Counted from the stretch's first letter, positions 1 through 6,888 are shown. The stretch: 14,779 nucleotides of DNA from Planctomycetota bacterium (GCA_026982835.1 JALSGI010000539.1:1-14779), one strand, 5' to 3'. The notes: generated from the sequence alone by a model not told the origin. Numbers and translations: made by a program.

Positions 1-682
1 GCATCTCCTCCACGTACTGGGCCACGCGTTCCACGATCCGCTGCAGGAACTCCCGGCCGGCTTCGGCCGTGGCCAGGGCGGGGGTGGGGTCGGGCTGATC
101 GGCCACCGCCTCGCGGCGCACGTTTTCGGCAAAGGCGGCCAGGGCGATGGCCGTCTCGAACTCCTGGGCGTGCCCGGGCAGGTCCTGCGGCAGGCGATGG
201 CCGCCGCGAAGCAGCTCCCGGCCGTCGTCGTCGGTCAGCACGTTCCAGTAGGGCAGGAAATGGATGTTCCGCTGGTGCTGCCGCAGCACCTGGTCCCAGT
301 TGTTCCAGCACGGGGCGATGTTGCCGCCGTGGCCGTTGAGCACCAGGATGTGATCGAACCCGGCCCGAACCAGCGAATCCAGCAGGTCGTCCAGCACGTT
401 CAAAAAAGTGCCCGTGCGCAGGGTGAGCGTACCGCGGTGGACCATGTGGTGTTCGCTCACGCCGACCATAAGGGCCTGGGCCACCAGCACCCGGGGGCGG
501 AGCTTTTCGGCCACGCGGCGAGCCACCTCGTTGACGCTGCGCCAGTCGTGCTCCATGGCCAGGTGTTCCAAGTGCTGCTCCACGGCCGCCACCGGCAGGA
601 TGCAGCACTGGAGCTGGCCGCTGGCCATCCGACGGCGGAACTCGCGGCGGGTGAGCTTGTTCAGGTAGATTTCAGCTTCCAT
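1..682 (-). CDS. Creatininase-family amidohydrolase, 3' end cut by the window edge
   Basis: Reading the minus strand from the ATG at 682-680 gives 227 uninterrupted codons that run off the left edge with no stop. The protein matches the creatininase family (metal-dependent cyclic amide or formamide hydrolases). Visible metal-site elements are EQH at residues 35-37, Asp46, the NGHGGN loop at 116-121 with His118, and GHAQEFET at 170-177. In characterised creatininase the equivalent Glu, His, Asp and His ligands bind two metal ions. EQHLEH and HAQEFET replace the commoner EQHGPH and HAGEFET; this looks like a subfamily trait. No signal peptide is seen, so it is probably cytoplasmic. Family members are usually about 240-270 residues, so only a short C-terminal piece is missing. 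AGGTG lies 7 bases before the ATG. The exact substrate cannot be named. It is separated from the downstream-lying operon by a repeat-containing gap. Confidence 0.9.
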   Translation of the reverse strand, partial: MEAEIYLNKLTRREFRRRMASGQLQCCILPVAAVEQHLEHLAMEHDWRSVNEVARRVAEKLRPRVLVAQALMVGVSEHHMVHRGTLTLRTGTFLNVLDDLLDSLVRAGFDHILVLNGHGGNIAPCWNNWDQVLRQHQRNIHFLPYWNVLTDDDGRELLRGGHRLPQDLPGHAQEFETAIALAAFAENVRREAVADQPDPTPALATAEAGREFLQRIVERVAQYVEEM

Positions 683-920
683 GGGTAGCACCTGAAGTGG
701 TTCGGGAAATCGTTGGCCTCGCAAGGGCCGGAAACATGCACCGATGGTGCGAGCTTTACGGGTTCCGGGGGCCAAGTTCCTTACGGGTTTAGCCCGCTAG
801 CCCAGGGACGCTTGGCTTCGTGCTTCGGTCTCAAGCGAACCCCGGGCTTGGCGGCGTGGGGGGACTGGGGACTTGAGGGGGTGCTCCCGCACCAAGCGGA
901 AACAAAGGAGGCACTTTGAC

Positions 921-951
921 CCTGCGGCTCACCAGGAGGTTCGCCCTCCCG
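921..951 (-). repeat. TCCT-loop hairpin repeat, copy 1 (ACC/GGT stem)
   Basis: On the minus strand this reads GGC-GA-ACC-TCCT-GGT-GA-GCC preceded by CGGGAG. It aligns with the copies at 996-1025 and 1224-1253 over about 31 bases. The inner three-base stem is ACC/GGT here but GGC/GCC in the other two, so both arms changed together while loop and flanks stayed constant. Confidence 0.75.
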
Positions 952-995
952 AGGAGCTTCCGCTCCAAGGCCAGAACAAGCGTCGATTCGCACAA

Positions 996-1022
996 CGGGA
1001 GGGCGAGGCTCCTGCCGAGCCG
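996..1022 (+). repeat. TCCT-loop hairpin repeat, copy 2 (GGC/GCC stem)
   Basis: The plus strand reads GGC-GA-GGC-TCCT-GCC-GA-GCC at 1002-1021, preceded by CGGGAG. Bases 997-1022 are an exact 26-base inverted match to 1227-1252. Outer and inner three-base stems are separated by a symmetric GA/GA internal loop, which in RNA could form tandem sheared G-A pairs. Confidence 0.85.
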
Positions 1023-1220
1023 CCGGAGTAGAAACAAGTGCTGGTTCCGTTGAGCGCTTGCTCACAAGAAAGTTCCTCCAGAGCTTTGAATCTTCGACCA
1101 CAACGCGAAACACGTACAAAGTTCCCGGATCGGCGGAGCCAGGTCGATCCTCCGGCTAGCAGCCCGTTAAAGAAGTCCATTCCAAGCAAAAAACTGGCTC
1201 CGGGGTTGTCGTAAATCCTG

Positions 1221-1252
1221 AAAAAACGGCTCGGCAGGAGCCTCGCCCTCCC
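1221..1252 (-). terminator. Probable intrinsic terminator of the four-gene cluster, built from TCCT-loop repeat copy 3
   Basis: On the minus strand, 25 bases beyond the stop of the last gene in the cluster, the repeat GGC-GA-GGC-TCCT-GCC-GA-GCC (1247-1228) is followed by GTTTTTT (1227-1221). A GC-rich hairpin next to a six-T run is the normal form of a Rho-independent terminator. The hairpin is an exact inverted copy of the repeat at 997-1022, so a dispersed repeat appears to have been used as a terminator. The stem is interrupted by a GA/GA internal loop, which lowers certainty. Confidence 0.6.
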
Positions 1253-1276
1253 AAGCTTGCGTTTTTCAACGGGCTC

Positions 1277-2410
1277 CTAAACGCCCAGGCTGCGGCGGCG
1301 TGCTTCGACCGGCCAGCGCTCCACGACCTGGCCCTCCCGCACCACATAGACCTCGTCGTACAAGGCCACCGTGGGGCAAATGTGATAGGGCACCGCATAC
1401 ACAATCTGGCCCACCGGCCAGGGGCAAGGCTCTCGGGGTTGCAGGACGTAGTGTTCCTCGTTGTGCAGCAGCATTTCGGCTCCCACCAGGCCATAGACTT
1501 CGGCCCGGCGGGGCTGATCCGGGCTCAAGGACTTGATTCCCAGGTCCAGCGTCACGCGCCCGTCGGCCGGGCGGCTAAGCACGCGGCCCAACAGCACCGC
1601 GGCCAGTTGCAGCTTCAGCTCCGGCACGCGCGTGCCGTAGCCCAGGTCCCAGTAAAGCGTGGTGCCGGGGCTGCACGTGGCCCGAGGGTGGCGGGCATGA
1701 TGCGGGAAACTAGGCGAACCGCCGGCCACCACGTCGTAGGGGGCATCGGCGGCCCGGTCGAGCCAATCCAAAAGCGGCTGCAGCTTCTGCCAGATGGCAT
1801 CCACCAGCCCGGGACGTTTTTCCGGGGGGAGCTTGCCCATGTGGCCGTCGTACACGTGCAGTCCGGCAAATCGCACTCCGGCTTGGGCCCCGATGCGGCG
1901 AAACAGCTCCTGTACCGCCTCCCCGGGCGGCACCCCGGTGCGGCCAAGCCCCGGGTCCACGTCGATATAAACCCCGAGCTCCAGCTCGGCCTGTTGGGCC
2001 GCCTGGGCCAGTTGATCCACTACCTGGGGGCAATCGACCAGCGTGGAGATATGGACCTGGGGATATTTTCGGGCCAGTTGGACCAGGCGCTGGATGTGCG
2101 GGCCGACCGGCTGCGTGGCCAGCATCACCTCCTGGGGGCCGAGCCGGGCCGTCATTTCCGCTTCGGCCACTGTGGCCGCCTTGAACCGCCGGATGCCCCG
2201 GTCCAGTTGCATTTGCACCACCTGGGGGCATTTGTGGGTTTTCACATGGGGCATCAGCCGCTCCGGCCCCCCGGCCACCTGGAGCATTTGCTCGATGTTG
2301 TGCTCCACGCGCTGGGGAAACACCAGCAACACGGGGGTGGGGAGTTGCTGGGCCTGGGCCACCTGGTACCAGGCATCGGGGGCGTCCATCAGTTCTTCCA
2401 CGGTGGGCAT
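1277..2410 (-). CDS. D-threonine aldolase / D-serine dehydratase-like PLP enzyme (alanine racemase-fold type)
   Basis: The 377-residue protein matches the DSD1/D-threonine aldolase group, fold-type III PLP enzymes acting on D-amino acids with a catalytic metal. The motif PHVKTHK at residues 54-60 corresponds to the RPHxKTHK segment; Lys57 is the likely PLP lysine. Near the C-terminus, PYHICPTV contains His343 and Cys345. That His-x-Cys pair resembles the zinc ligands of chicken D-serine dehydratase; bacterial D-threonine aldolase uses His-x-Asp. The ATG at 2410 is preferred over an upstream in-frame start at 2494, because the longer version would overlap the preceding gene and adds unconserved sequence, and because GGAG lies 7 bases before this ATG. 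The gene begins 28 bases after the desulfurase stop, so it is probably the last gene of the operon. No signal peptide is seen. Activity (aldolase, dehydratase or racemase-like) is not resolved. Confidence 0.87.
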   Translation of the reverse strand: MPTVEELMDAPDAWYQVAQAQQLPTPVLLVFPQRVEHNIEQMLQVAGGPERLMPHVKTHKCPQVVQMQLDRGIRRFKAATVAEAEMTARLGPQEVMLATQPVGPHIQRLVQLARKYPQVHISTLVDCPQVVDQLAQAAQQAELELGVYIDVDPGLGRTGVPPGEAVQELFRRIGAQAGVRFAGLHVYDGHMGKLPPEKRPGLVDAIWQKLQPLLDWLDRAADAPYDVVAGGSPSFPHHARHPRATCSPGTTLYWDLGYGTRVPELKLQLAAVLLGRVLSRPADGRVTLDLGIKSLSPDQPRRAEVYGLVGAEMLLHNEEHYVLQPREPCPWPVGQIVYAVPYHICPTVALYDEVYVVREGQVVERWPVEARRRSLGV

Positions 2411-2438
2411 GGGAGGACTCCATGCTATAAGGGGGCGG

Positions 2439-3602
2439 TCATTCGGGCTGAGGGGGATTTGAGGCCTGAGCTGCCAGGCGCTCCCAGGCCTCAAGCAGCA
2501 TGTCGGCCGCGCGGTGGATTTCCTCCTCGGTGGTATAGCGGCCCACGGAAAGTCTTACCGTACCGCGGGCCACCTCGGGCGATAGCCCAATGGCCCGAAG
2601 CACCCCGGAAACCTTCGTCTGGCCGCTGTGGCAAGCCGCGCCGGTGGAGGCGCACAGGCCCGGGCACTCGGCCAGCAACTGTTGCCCCACCACGCGCGGG
2701 AAGTTGACCGAAAGCGTATTGGGCAGCCGGGCGGTGCGGGCGGCGTTGGCTGTCAGCTCCGGGCCGACTCCAGCCAGCAGGCGTTCCCAGAGCTGGTCGC
2801 GCAGGTAAGCCATGCGGTCCATGTCGGCGGCCAGGTCTTCGCGCACCAGTTGCGCCGCCTGCCCCAAGGCCACGATGTAAGGGACGTTTTCGGTCCCCGG
2901 GCGCAAGCCCCGCTCGTGGCCTGCCCCGTGCAACACCGGCTCCAGCTTCGCCCCGCGGCGCACATACAGCGCTCCCACGCCCTTGGGGGCGTACATCTTG
3001 TGCCCGGCCACCGAAAGCAGATCCACGCCCAGGTGCGGCACGGTCACTTCTACCTTGCCCACGCTTTGGGCCGCGTCGGTGTGCAGCAGCACGCCGCGGT
3101 CGTGGCAGATTTCGGAAATCTCGGCGATCGACTGCACCGAGCCGATCTCGTTGTTGGCGTGCATGATGCTCACCAGGCGGGTGTCATCGCGAATGGCCGC
3201 CAGCACGTCGTTGGGATCGACCCAGCCGTCGGCGTTGCAGGGCACCACCGAAACCTCGAACCCGTGCCGCCGCAGAAACTCCACCGGCTGCACCACGGCC
3301 GGATGCTCCAGGGCCGAGATGACGATGTGCCCCTTGTGGTCCCAGTGGGTAAAGGCCACCCCCTTGATGGCCAGGTTGTTGGCCTCCGTGCCGCCGGAGG
3401 TGAAGACGATCTCCTCGGGAGCCACTTCCAGCAACGCGGCCACTTGCTCCCGGGCCTGTTCCACGGCCTGGTGGGCGGCCCGGCCCAAGGCATGGCTGCT
3501 AGAGGCGTTGCCGTACTGGCTCTCCAGGTAAGGGAGCATCGCCTCGCGCACCGCCGGGGCCACCGGCGTGGTGGCGTTGTAGTCCAGGTAGATGATGTCC
3601 AT
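2439..3602 (-). CDS. Cysteine desulfurase / selenocysteine lyase-like class V aminotransferase
   Basis: A 387-residue class V aminotransferase of the NifS/IscS group, which removes sulfur from cysteine (or selenium from selenocysteine) onto an active-site cysteine, leaving alanine. Visible features are the N-terminal YLDYNATTP, SGGTEANN at 69-76, His100, HTDAAQ with Asp176, the PLP lysine Lys202 in AGHKMYAPKG, and RPGTEN at 234-239. The catalytic loop is STGAACHSG with Cys324, not the SSGSACTSG form of NifS/IscS. GAACHS and the later RLSVGRYTT resemble animal selenocysteine lyase as I recall it. The ATG at 3602 starts exactly at the conserved N-terminus; the open frame extends further upstream but lies antisense-free within the sulfatase gene and adds unrelated residues. 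No clear Shine-Dalgarno sequence is seen. No scaffold protein (IscU/SufU) gene is adjacent, so the sulfur acceptor is unknown. Confidence 0.92.
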   Translation of the reverse strand: MDIIYLDYNATTPVAPAVREAMLPYLESQYGNASSSHALGRAAHQAVEQAREQVAALLEVAPEEIVFTSGGTEANNLAIKGVAFTHWDHKGHIVISALEHPAVVQPVEFLRRHGFEVSVVPCNADGWVDPNDVLAAIRDDTRLVSIMHANNEIGSVQSIAEISEICHDRGVLLHTDAAQSVGKVEVTVPHLGVDLLSVAGHKMYAPKGVGALYVRRGAKLEPVLHGAGHERGLRPGTENVPYIVALGQAAQLVREDLAADMDRMAYLRDQLWERLLAGVGPELTANAARTARLPNTLSVNFPRVVGQQLLAECPGLCASTGAACHSGQTKVSGVLRAIGLSPEVARGTVRLSVGRYTTEEEIHRAADMLLEAWERLAAQASNPPQPE

Positions 3603-3638
3603 GGGGCGTTTTTTTCGATCCGTGGGAACAATCGGGGG

Positions 3639-3658
3639 AAAGCCAGGTGAAGGGCTTT
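3639..3658. other. Weak intercistronic hairpin
   Basis: In the 71-base gap between the sulfatase and desulfurase genes, AAAGCC (3639-3644) and GGCTTT (3653-3658) can pair around an eight-base loop. The stem is short. It could mark mRNA processing or partial termination within the operon, or be chance. Confidence 0.25.
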
Positions 3659-3673
3659 TCCGGACCGTCCCGC

Positions 3674-5134
3674 TCAGGGTGGGGGGGACTTTGTGGACGA
3701 AGCCGAGCCTTGCCGCAGAGCCGCGCGAATCTTGCGTGCCGAAATACTGCGGAACTCCCACGGCAACTTGGCGTTGGGTGGCAGGCCGTCGAGTACCTCC
3801 TTCAGCTGGCGATACTGCGTCTGCACTTCCGGGTCTTGCATGGCCGGGGTGCCCAACAGATTGTGCTGCTCCAGCGGGTCCTGGGAAAGATCGTAAAACT
3901 CCCCGTGGGCGAAGAACCCCCGCGAGTACAGCTTGAATCGCTGGTTGCGGATCACGCGGGTATCGTAGTACTGGGTGAGGCACCAGGGGCGCGGGGGCCG
4001 GGGCCACCGGCGGCCCAGCACCTCCGCGGCAAAGCTCTGCCCGTCGATCTGCAGCCCTTGCGGAATCTTGCCCCCGGCCAGCTCCACCAGCGTGGGCAGA
4101 AAGTCGGTGGCATCCACCAGCACATCGCTTTCCCGGTACCCGGGCACCAGCCCAGGACCGTTGACAATCAAGGGCACGTTGATCCCGTATTCGCCCAGGG
4201 AGTAGATCCCCTCGGGGGCGATCCGCCCGTGCACCCGGCCGCCCAGGGGGTGCGGGTCGTTCTGGTCGGTCCCATGATCGGTGCCGTTATCGACGGTGAT
4301 GAAGAGGATCGTTCGCCGCCGCAGGCCAAGCTGTTCCAGGGCGCGTACCAGCCGGGCAATGCAATGATCGGCGTAGCGCACCATGTCGGCGAACTGTTCC
4401 CGGGAAGAAAGCCGCCGGGAACGGTTGGCCGGCGTGGGCACCACAGGGATGTGGGTCAGCACGGCCGAGTAGTAGGCGAAAAACGGGCGGTGCCGGTTCC
4501 GGTAGAAAAAGTCGATCAGGTAATCGGTGAACACGTCCGGGCCGAATCGCCCCCGGGTATCAAGGCGGCGGCCGTTTTCGAGGATGTAGGGGTCCCAGTA
4601 GCGTTTTTTGTGGGCCGGGTGCCCTTTGCGTCCCTCGGGGAAGATGCAGTATTCGTCGAACCCGTGCCGGTGCAGGGCGTCGCGTTGTGCCGGGTCGAAC
4701 AAGTCGTTGATCTGCCACTTGCCCACGATGCACGTGCGGTAGCCGGCGCGGCGGATCAGCCGGGCCAGGCACACTTCGCGGCGCCAGTCGAAGTACCCGC
4801 CCCCGTAAATGGCCGGATCGTGATGCGTGTGCCAGCCGGTGCGGAAAGGGTACCTGCCGGTCAGCAGCATCACCCGCGTGGTGCTGCACACGGGGGTGAC
4901 GTAGCAGGTGCGGAACTTCACGCCCGTTGAGGCCAGGCGGTCGATGGTCGGCGTGACGTTCTCCTGGCTGCCGTAACAGCGGAACCAGTCCTTGCCCGCG
5001 TTATCCAGCAGGATGAACAGGATGTTGGGTCGTTGCGGCGGGGCTGCTGCGGCCGGAAGCGGCAGCCAAAAGCAGACAATCGCCACCCATCCCCACCACG
5101 CTGTGGATCGCAAAGCCAGGAAGAATGGGTTCAT
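3674..5134 (-). CDS. Secreted sulfatase with a non-canonical CSTTR active-site motif
   Basis: A 486-residue alkaline-phosphatase-superfamily sulfatase. Residues 1-31 form a signal peptide (hydrophobic segment then LPAAAA), so it acts outside the cytoplasm. Family signs are PNILFILLDN at 36-45, the formylglycine region with Cys83 and Arg87, TGRYPFRTG at 92-100, GKW at 138-140, LTHIP with His228, and the metal site VDNG with Asp282 and Asn283. Three features are unusual: the motif is C-S-T-T-R rather than C-x-P-x-R, the first metal pair is Asp44-Asn45 rather than Asp-Asp, and the lysine usually found just before EGGxRVP is not apparent. A specialised or inactive sulfatase is possible. The ATG has AGGA 5 bases upstream. 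It starts 24 bases after the transporter stop and ends 71 bases before the desulfurase. The sulfated substrate is not predictable. Confidence 0.9.
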   Translation of the reverse strand: MNPFFLALRSTAWWGWVAIVCFWLPLPAAAAPPQRPNILFILLDNAGKDWFRCYGSQENVTPTIDRLASTGVKFRTCYVTPVCSTTRVMLLTGRYPFRTGWHTHHDPAIYGGGYFDWRREVCLARLIRRAGYRTCIVGKWQINDLFDPAQRDALHRHGFDEYCIFPEGRKGHPAHKKRYWDPYILENGRRLDTRGRFGPDVFTDYLIDFFYRNRHRPFFAYYSAVLTHIPVVPTPANRSRRLSSREQFADMVRYADHCIARLVRALEQLGLRRRTILFITVDNGTDHGTDQNDPHPLGGRVHGRIAPEGIYSLGEYGINVPLIVNGPGLVPGYRESDVLVDATDFLPTLVELAGGKIPQGLQIDGQSFAAEVLGRRWPRPPRPWCLTQYYDTRVIRNQRFKLYSRGFFAHGEFYDLSQDPLEQHNLLGTPAMQDPEVQTQYRQLKEVLDGLPPNAKLPWEFRSISARKIRAALRQGSASSTKSPPP

Positions 5135-5158
5135 GGCGATCCTTTCCGCTGCGTCGTT

Positions 5159-6415
5159 CTAAGCCTGGAACCACTGTTGAATGGCAGGCCACACCTTGTA
5201 CACCGCCGTGTACCAGGCCATGCCCAGCAAGGTGACAAAACCCAGCCCGCCCAGCAGGTTGCTCCAAAACCCGTTGCGGTACTTTCCCATCAGCTCCCGC
5301 GAGTTGGCCAGCCAGAGCAGGGCGAAGGCCATCAGCGGGGCGGCCAGCACGGTCACGGCCTGGGCGGCGACGATGGCTCCCACGGGCCGGGTGCCGGTTT
5401 TGATCACGAACAAGGCCACGCCCATGCCGGAGAGCAACACGGCGGCGGTGAAGATACGGGGCCAGCGGTGGGTGGGAGTGTCGCCCAGTCCCAGCGAGTC
5501 GGCCAGGATGAACCCCCCGATCATCGAGTTGACCAGGAAGGAAGAAAACGCCGCCGAAAACAGACCCACGCAGAAAATGGCCCGCCCCTTCTCGCCGAAC
5601 AAGGGGTAAAGCTGCTGGGCCACCTGGCCCACGTCTTCCAGCTCCCGGCCCCGCAGCACGGCCGCCGCCGTGGACATGATCATCACCGTGATCACCAGCA
5701 TGATTACCGAGCCGACGCGGGCGTCGATCAGGCCCGTCTTCAAGTTCTCCACTTGCCAGCCCCGGAAACGCACCAGGTAGGACTGGTAGTAGGCCGCCGA
5801 GATCACGAACGTCGTCCCCACCAGCCCCAGCAGCGGCAAGCCCAGCTCGGAAATCCCCTCCAGGGGGAGAAACCCTCGGGCCAGCTGGCCCAGGTGGGGG
5901 CGGGCCAGGTACAGGTTCAAAGCGAAGGCCAGCAGCATCACGCCCACGAAAAAGGCCATCAGCCGCTCCACGGCCCGATACAGGTTCTCAAAGCCAAACA
6001 GAAACGCCAGCGTCAAGGCGTTGAACAGCACCACCCAATAGTCGAATCGGATGTAGGTCGTCAGGGCCGAATGCACGCCCAGGTTGTTGCCGAACTGGAA
6101 CGCCGCCGAGATGAAAAACACGCCCAGGCCGATCAGCACGGCCAGCCAGCGCCCGATCCGCCGGGCGATCAGCCCCGAGGTCGATTCCTGCGTTACCACG
6201 CCCAACCGGGCGGCCATGCTGGTGTAGGTCATCATGAACACCACGGCCAGCACCACCACCCACACCTTGGAGTAGCCTTCGGCGGCCCCCACCTTGGAAC
6301 TGGTCAGAATACTGCCCGGGCCGATCACCACGCAGGCCGTGACCAGCCCCGGGCCCAGGGAACGAAAAACCCGCCACCACGATGCTTGCTCTTGGGTTGC
6401 TGCTTGCTGGCTCAT
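5159..6415 (-). CDS. NRAMP-family transporter lacking the canonical metal-binding motifs
   Basis: The 418-residue, highly hydrophobic protein has about eleven membrane segments and aligns with the NRAMP (MntH/DMT) family of proton-coupled divalent metal transporters. GPGLVTACVVIGPGS at residues 21-35 is the first transmembrane segment, followed by GAAEGY, TSMAARLGVVT and, in segment six, GTTFVISAAYYQS at 200-212. In classical members segment one carries DPGN and segment six MPH. Here those are G32-P33-G34-S35 and V204-I205-S206, so the residues that bind the transition metal are replaced. It may move another ion or have lost transport. The ATG at 6415 is preferred over a TTG start at 6448, which adds 11 residues with no support. 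It is the first gene of the cluster. Confidence 0.87.
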   Translation of the reverse strand: MSQQAATQEQASWWRVFRSLGPGLVTACVVIGPGSILTSSKVGAAEGYSKVWVVVLAVVFMMTYTSMAARLGVVTQESTSGLIARRIGRWLAVLIGLGVFFISAAFQFGNNLGVHSALTTYIRFDYWVVLFNALTLAFLFGFENLYRAVERLMAFFVGVMLLAFALNLYLARPHLGQLARGFLPLEGISELGLPLLGLVGTTFVISAAYYQSYLVRFRGWQVENLKTGLIDARVGSVIMLVITVMIMSTAAAVLRGRELEDVGQVAQQLYPLFGEKGRAIFCVGLFSAAFSSFLVNSMIGGFILADSLGLGDTPTHRWPRIFTAAVLLSGMGVALFVIKTGTRPVGAIVAAQAVTVLAAPLMAFALLWLANSRELMGKYRNGFWSNLLGGLGFVTLLGMAWYTAVYKVWPAIQQWFQA

Positions 6416-6443
6416 CAACAGAAAGACCTTCGCAGAGGCAAGG

Positions 6444-6458
6444 GCCAAGGCCCTTGGC
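6444..6458. promoter_or_regulatory. Perfect 15-base palindrome in the cluster leader, possible operator
   Basis: The sequence GCCAAGG-C-CCTTGGC is a perfect palindrome 28 bases upstream of the transporter ATG. A second, overlapping inverted repeat (AAGGGCC at 6440-6446, GGCCCTT at 6449-6455) shares its bases. It lies downstream of the proposed promoter, where a repressor or an RNA structure could act. No known regulator site is recognised. Confidence 0.35.
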
Positions 6459-6491
6459 AGGAGAAAAAACGCACGGGGAACTCGAAGGCCG

Positions 6492-6519
6492 ATTGTATCC
6501 GCCGCACGACCCAGGCGAA
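6492..6519 (-). promoter_or_regulatory. Possible sigma-70-type promoter of the four-gene cluster
   Basis: On the minus strand TACAAT (6497-6492) matches a -10 box at five of six bases. TTCGCC (6519-6514), 16 bases upstream, is a poor -35 box. It would give a leader of roughly 70 bases before the transporter ATG. Confidence 0.3.
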
Positions 6520-6534
6520 AGTATGGTATAGCAA

Positions 6535-6592
6535 CCGGGAGCTTACGCTCCCGGCTGGCTGTTCATCCGGCGGCTGAGGCCGACGGCTCGCC
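6535..6592 (-). repeat. Box-hairpin tandem pair 1
   Basis: On the minus strand the order is GGCGAGCC box, hairpin with loop CTCA (6586-6567, one mismatch in the stem), linker ATGAAC, AGCCAGCC box, then hairpin CCGGGAGC-GTAA-GCTCCCGG (6554-6535, perfect 8-bp stem). The same two-unit arrangement recurs at 7189-7247 and 10970-11027. Confidence 0.8.
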
Positions 6593-6621
6593 GCTTCGAC
6601 AATTAACGCTTGTTCCGGCAT

Positions 6622-6662
6622 CGGAGCGGAAGCTCCGGCGAGCCGCGTGCGTCAGCACGCGG
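6622..6662 (+). repeat. GGAA-loop hairpin joined to a box-hairpin (GCGTGC stem)
   Basis: CGGAGC-GGAA-GCTCCG (6622-6637) is followed directly by the GGCGAGCC box and CCGCGTGC-GTCA-GCACGCGG (6643-6662), a perfect 8-bp stem. The same stem type recurs at 7074-7093. Confidence 0.8.
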
Positions 6663-6697
6663 TTGCTACCGTTTGTGGCCGATGCTACGCTGGCCAA

Positions 6698-6723
6698 CCG
6701 CCGGCTTACGCCGGCGGCTCGCC
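6698..6723 (-). repeat. Box-hairpin repeat, GCCGGC stem
   Basis: On the minus strand the GGCGAGCC box precedes CCGCCGGC-GTAA-GCCGGCGG, a perfect 8-bp stem (6717-6698). The same unit is found at 7221-7247. Confidence 0.8.
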
Positions 6724-6788
6724 GTTTGCAAGAATCAAAGCAAGTCCACCAGGTACGTTGTTTTCCACAAAACACGCTTTTTCCTGCC

Positions 6789-6882
6789 TGGTGCGGAAGC
6801 ACCCGCCCAAGACCCAGGACCCACGACCCAAGACCTCCGGAGCGGAAGCTCCGGCGCACCAGCGCAAGCCGCAAGCCGATAC
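6789..6882 (+). repeat. Composite repeat: GGTGC hairpin, heptad array, GGAGC hairpin, heptad array
   Basis: The order is GGTGC-GGAA-GCACC (6790-6803), four contiguous 7-base units CCCAAGA, CCCAGGA, CCCACGA, CCCAAGA (6806-6833), CCGGAGC-GGAA-GCTCCGG (6837-6854), then GCGCAAG, CCGCAAG, CCGATAC (6862-6882). An inverted homologue lies at 10854-10938. There the first array has one heptad fewer, consistent with copy-number slippage. Bases 6818-6840 match 10895-10917 exactly in inverted orientation. Confidence 0.8.
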
Positions 6883-6888
6883 CTGCCC

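Larger units (their letters stand above)
683..1276. other. Intergenic region with hairpin repeats, no credible gene
   Basis: This gap of about 594 bases lies between the start of the creatininase gene and the end of the four-gene cluster. Short open frames here translate to repeat-derived, low-quality sequence with no family resemblance. It holds a GGTGC-TCCC-GCACC hairpin (880-893) with adjoining heptad-like repeats (855-878), a GGAGC-TTCC-GCTCC hairpin (953-966), and three copies of a TCCT-loop repeat. The part between about 1030 and 1160 shows nothing recognisable. Confidence 0.7.

Noticed and set aside
170..688. A 172-codon plus-strand open frame at the left edge.
   Set aside because: It is antisense to the creatininase-family gene, whose metal-binding motifs are clear on the minus strand.
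1382..2707. A 441-codon plus-strand open frame.
   Set aside because: It is antisense to the PLP enzyme and the end of the desulfurase, both of which have recognisable motifs; the translation is His/Gln/Gly-rich shadow sequence.
3647..6577. Plus-strand open frames of 427 and 514 codons.
   Set aside because: They are antisense to the sulfatase and transporter genes and show no domain signs.
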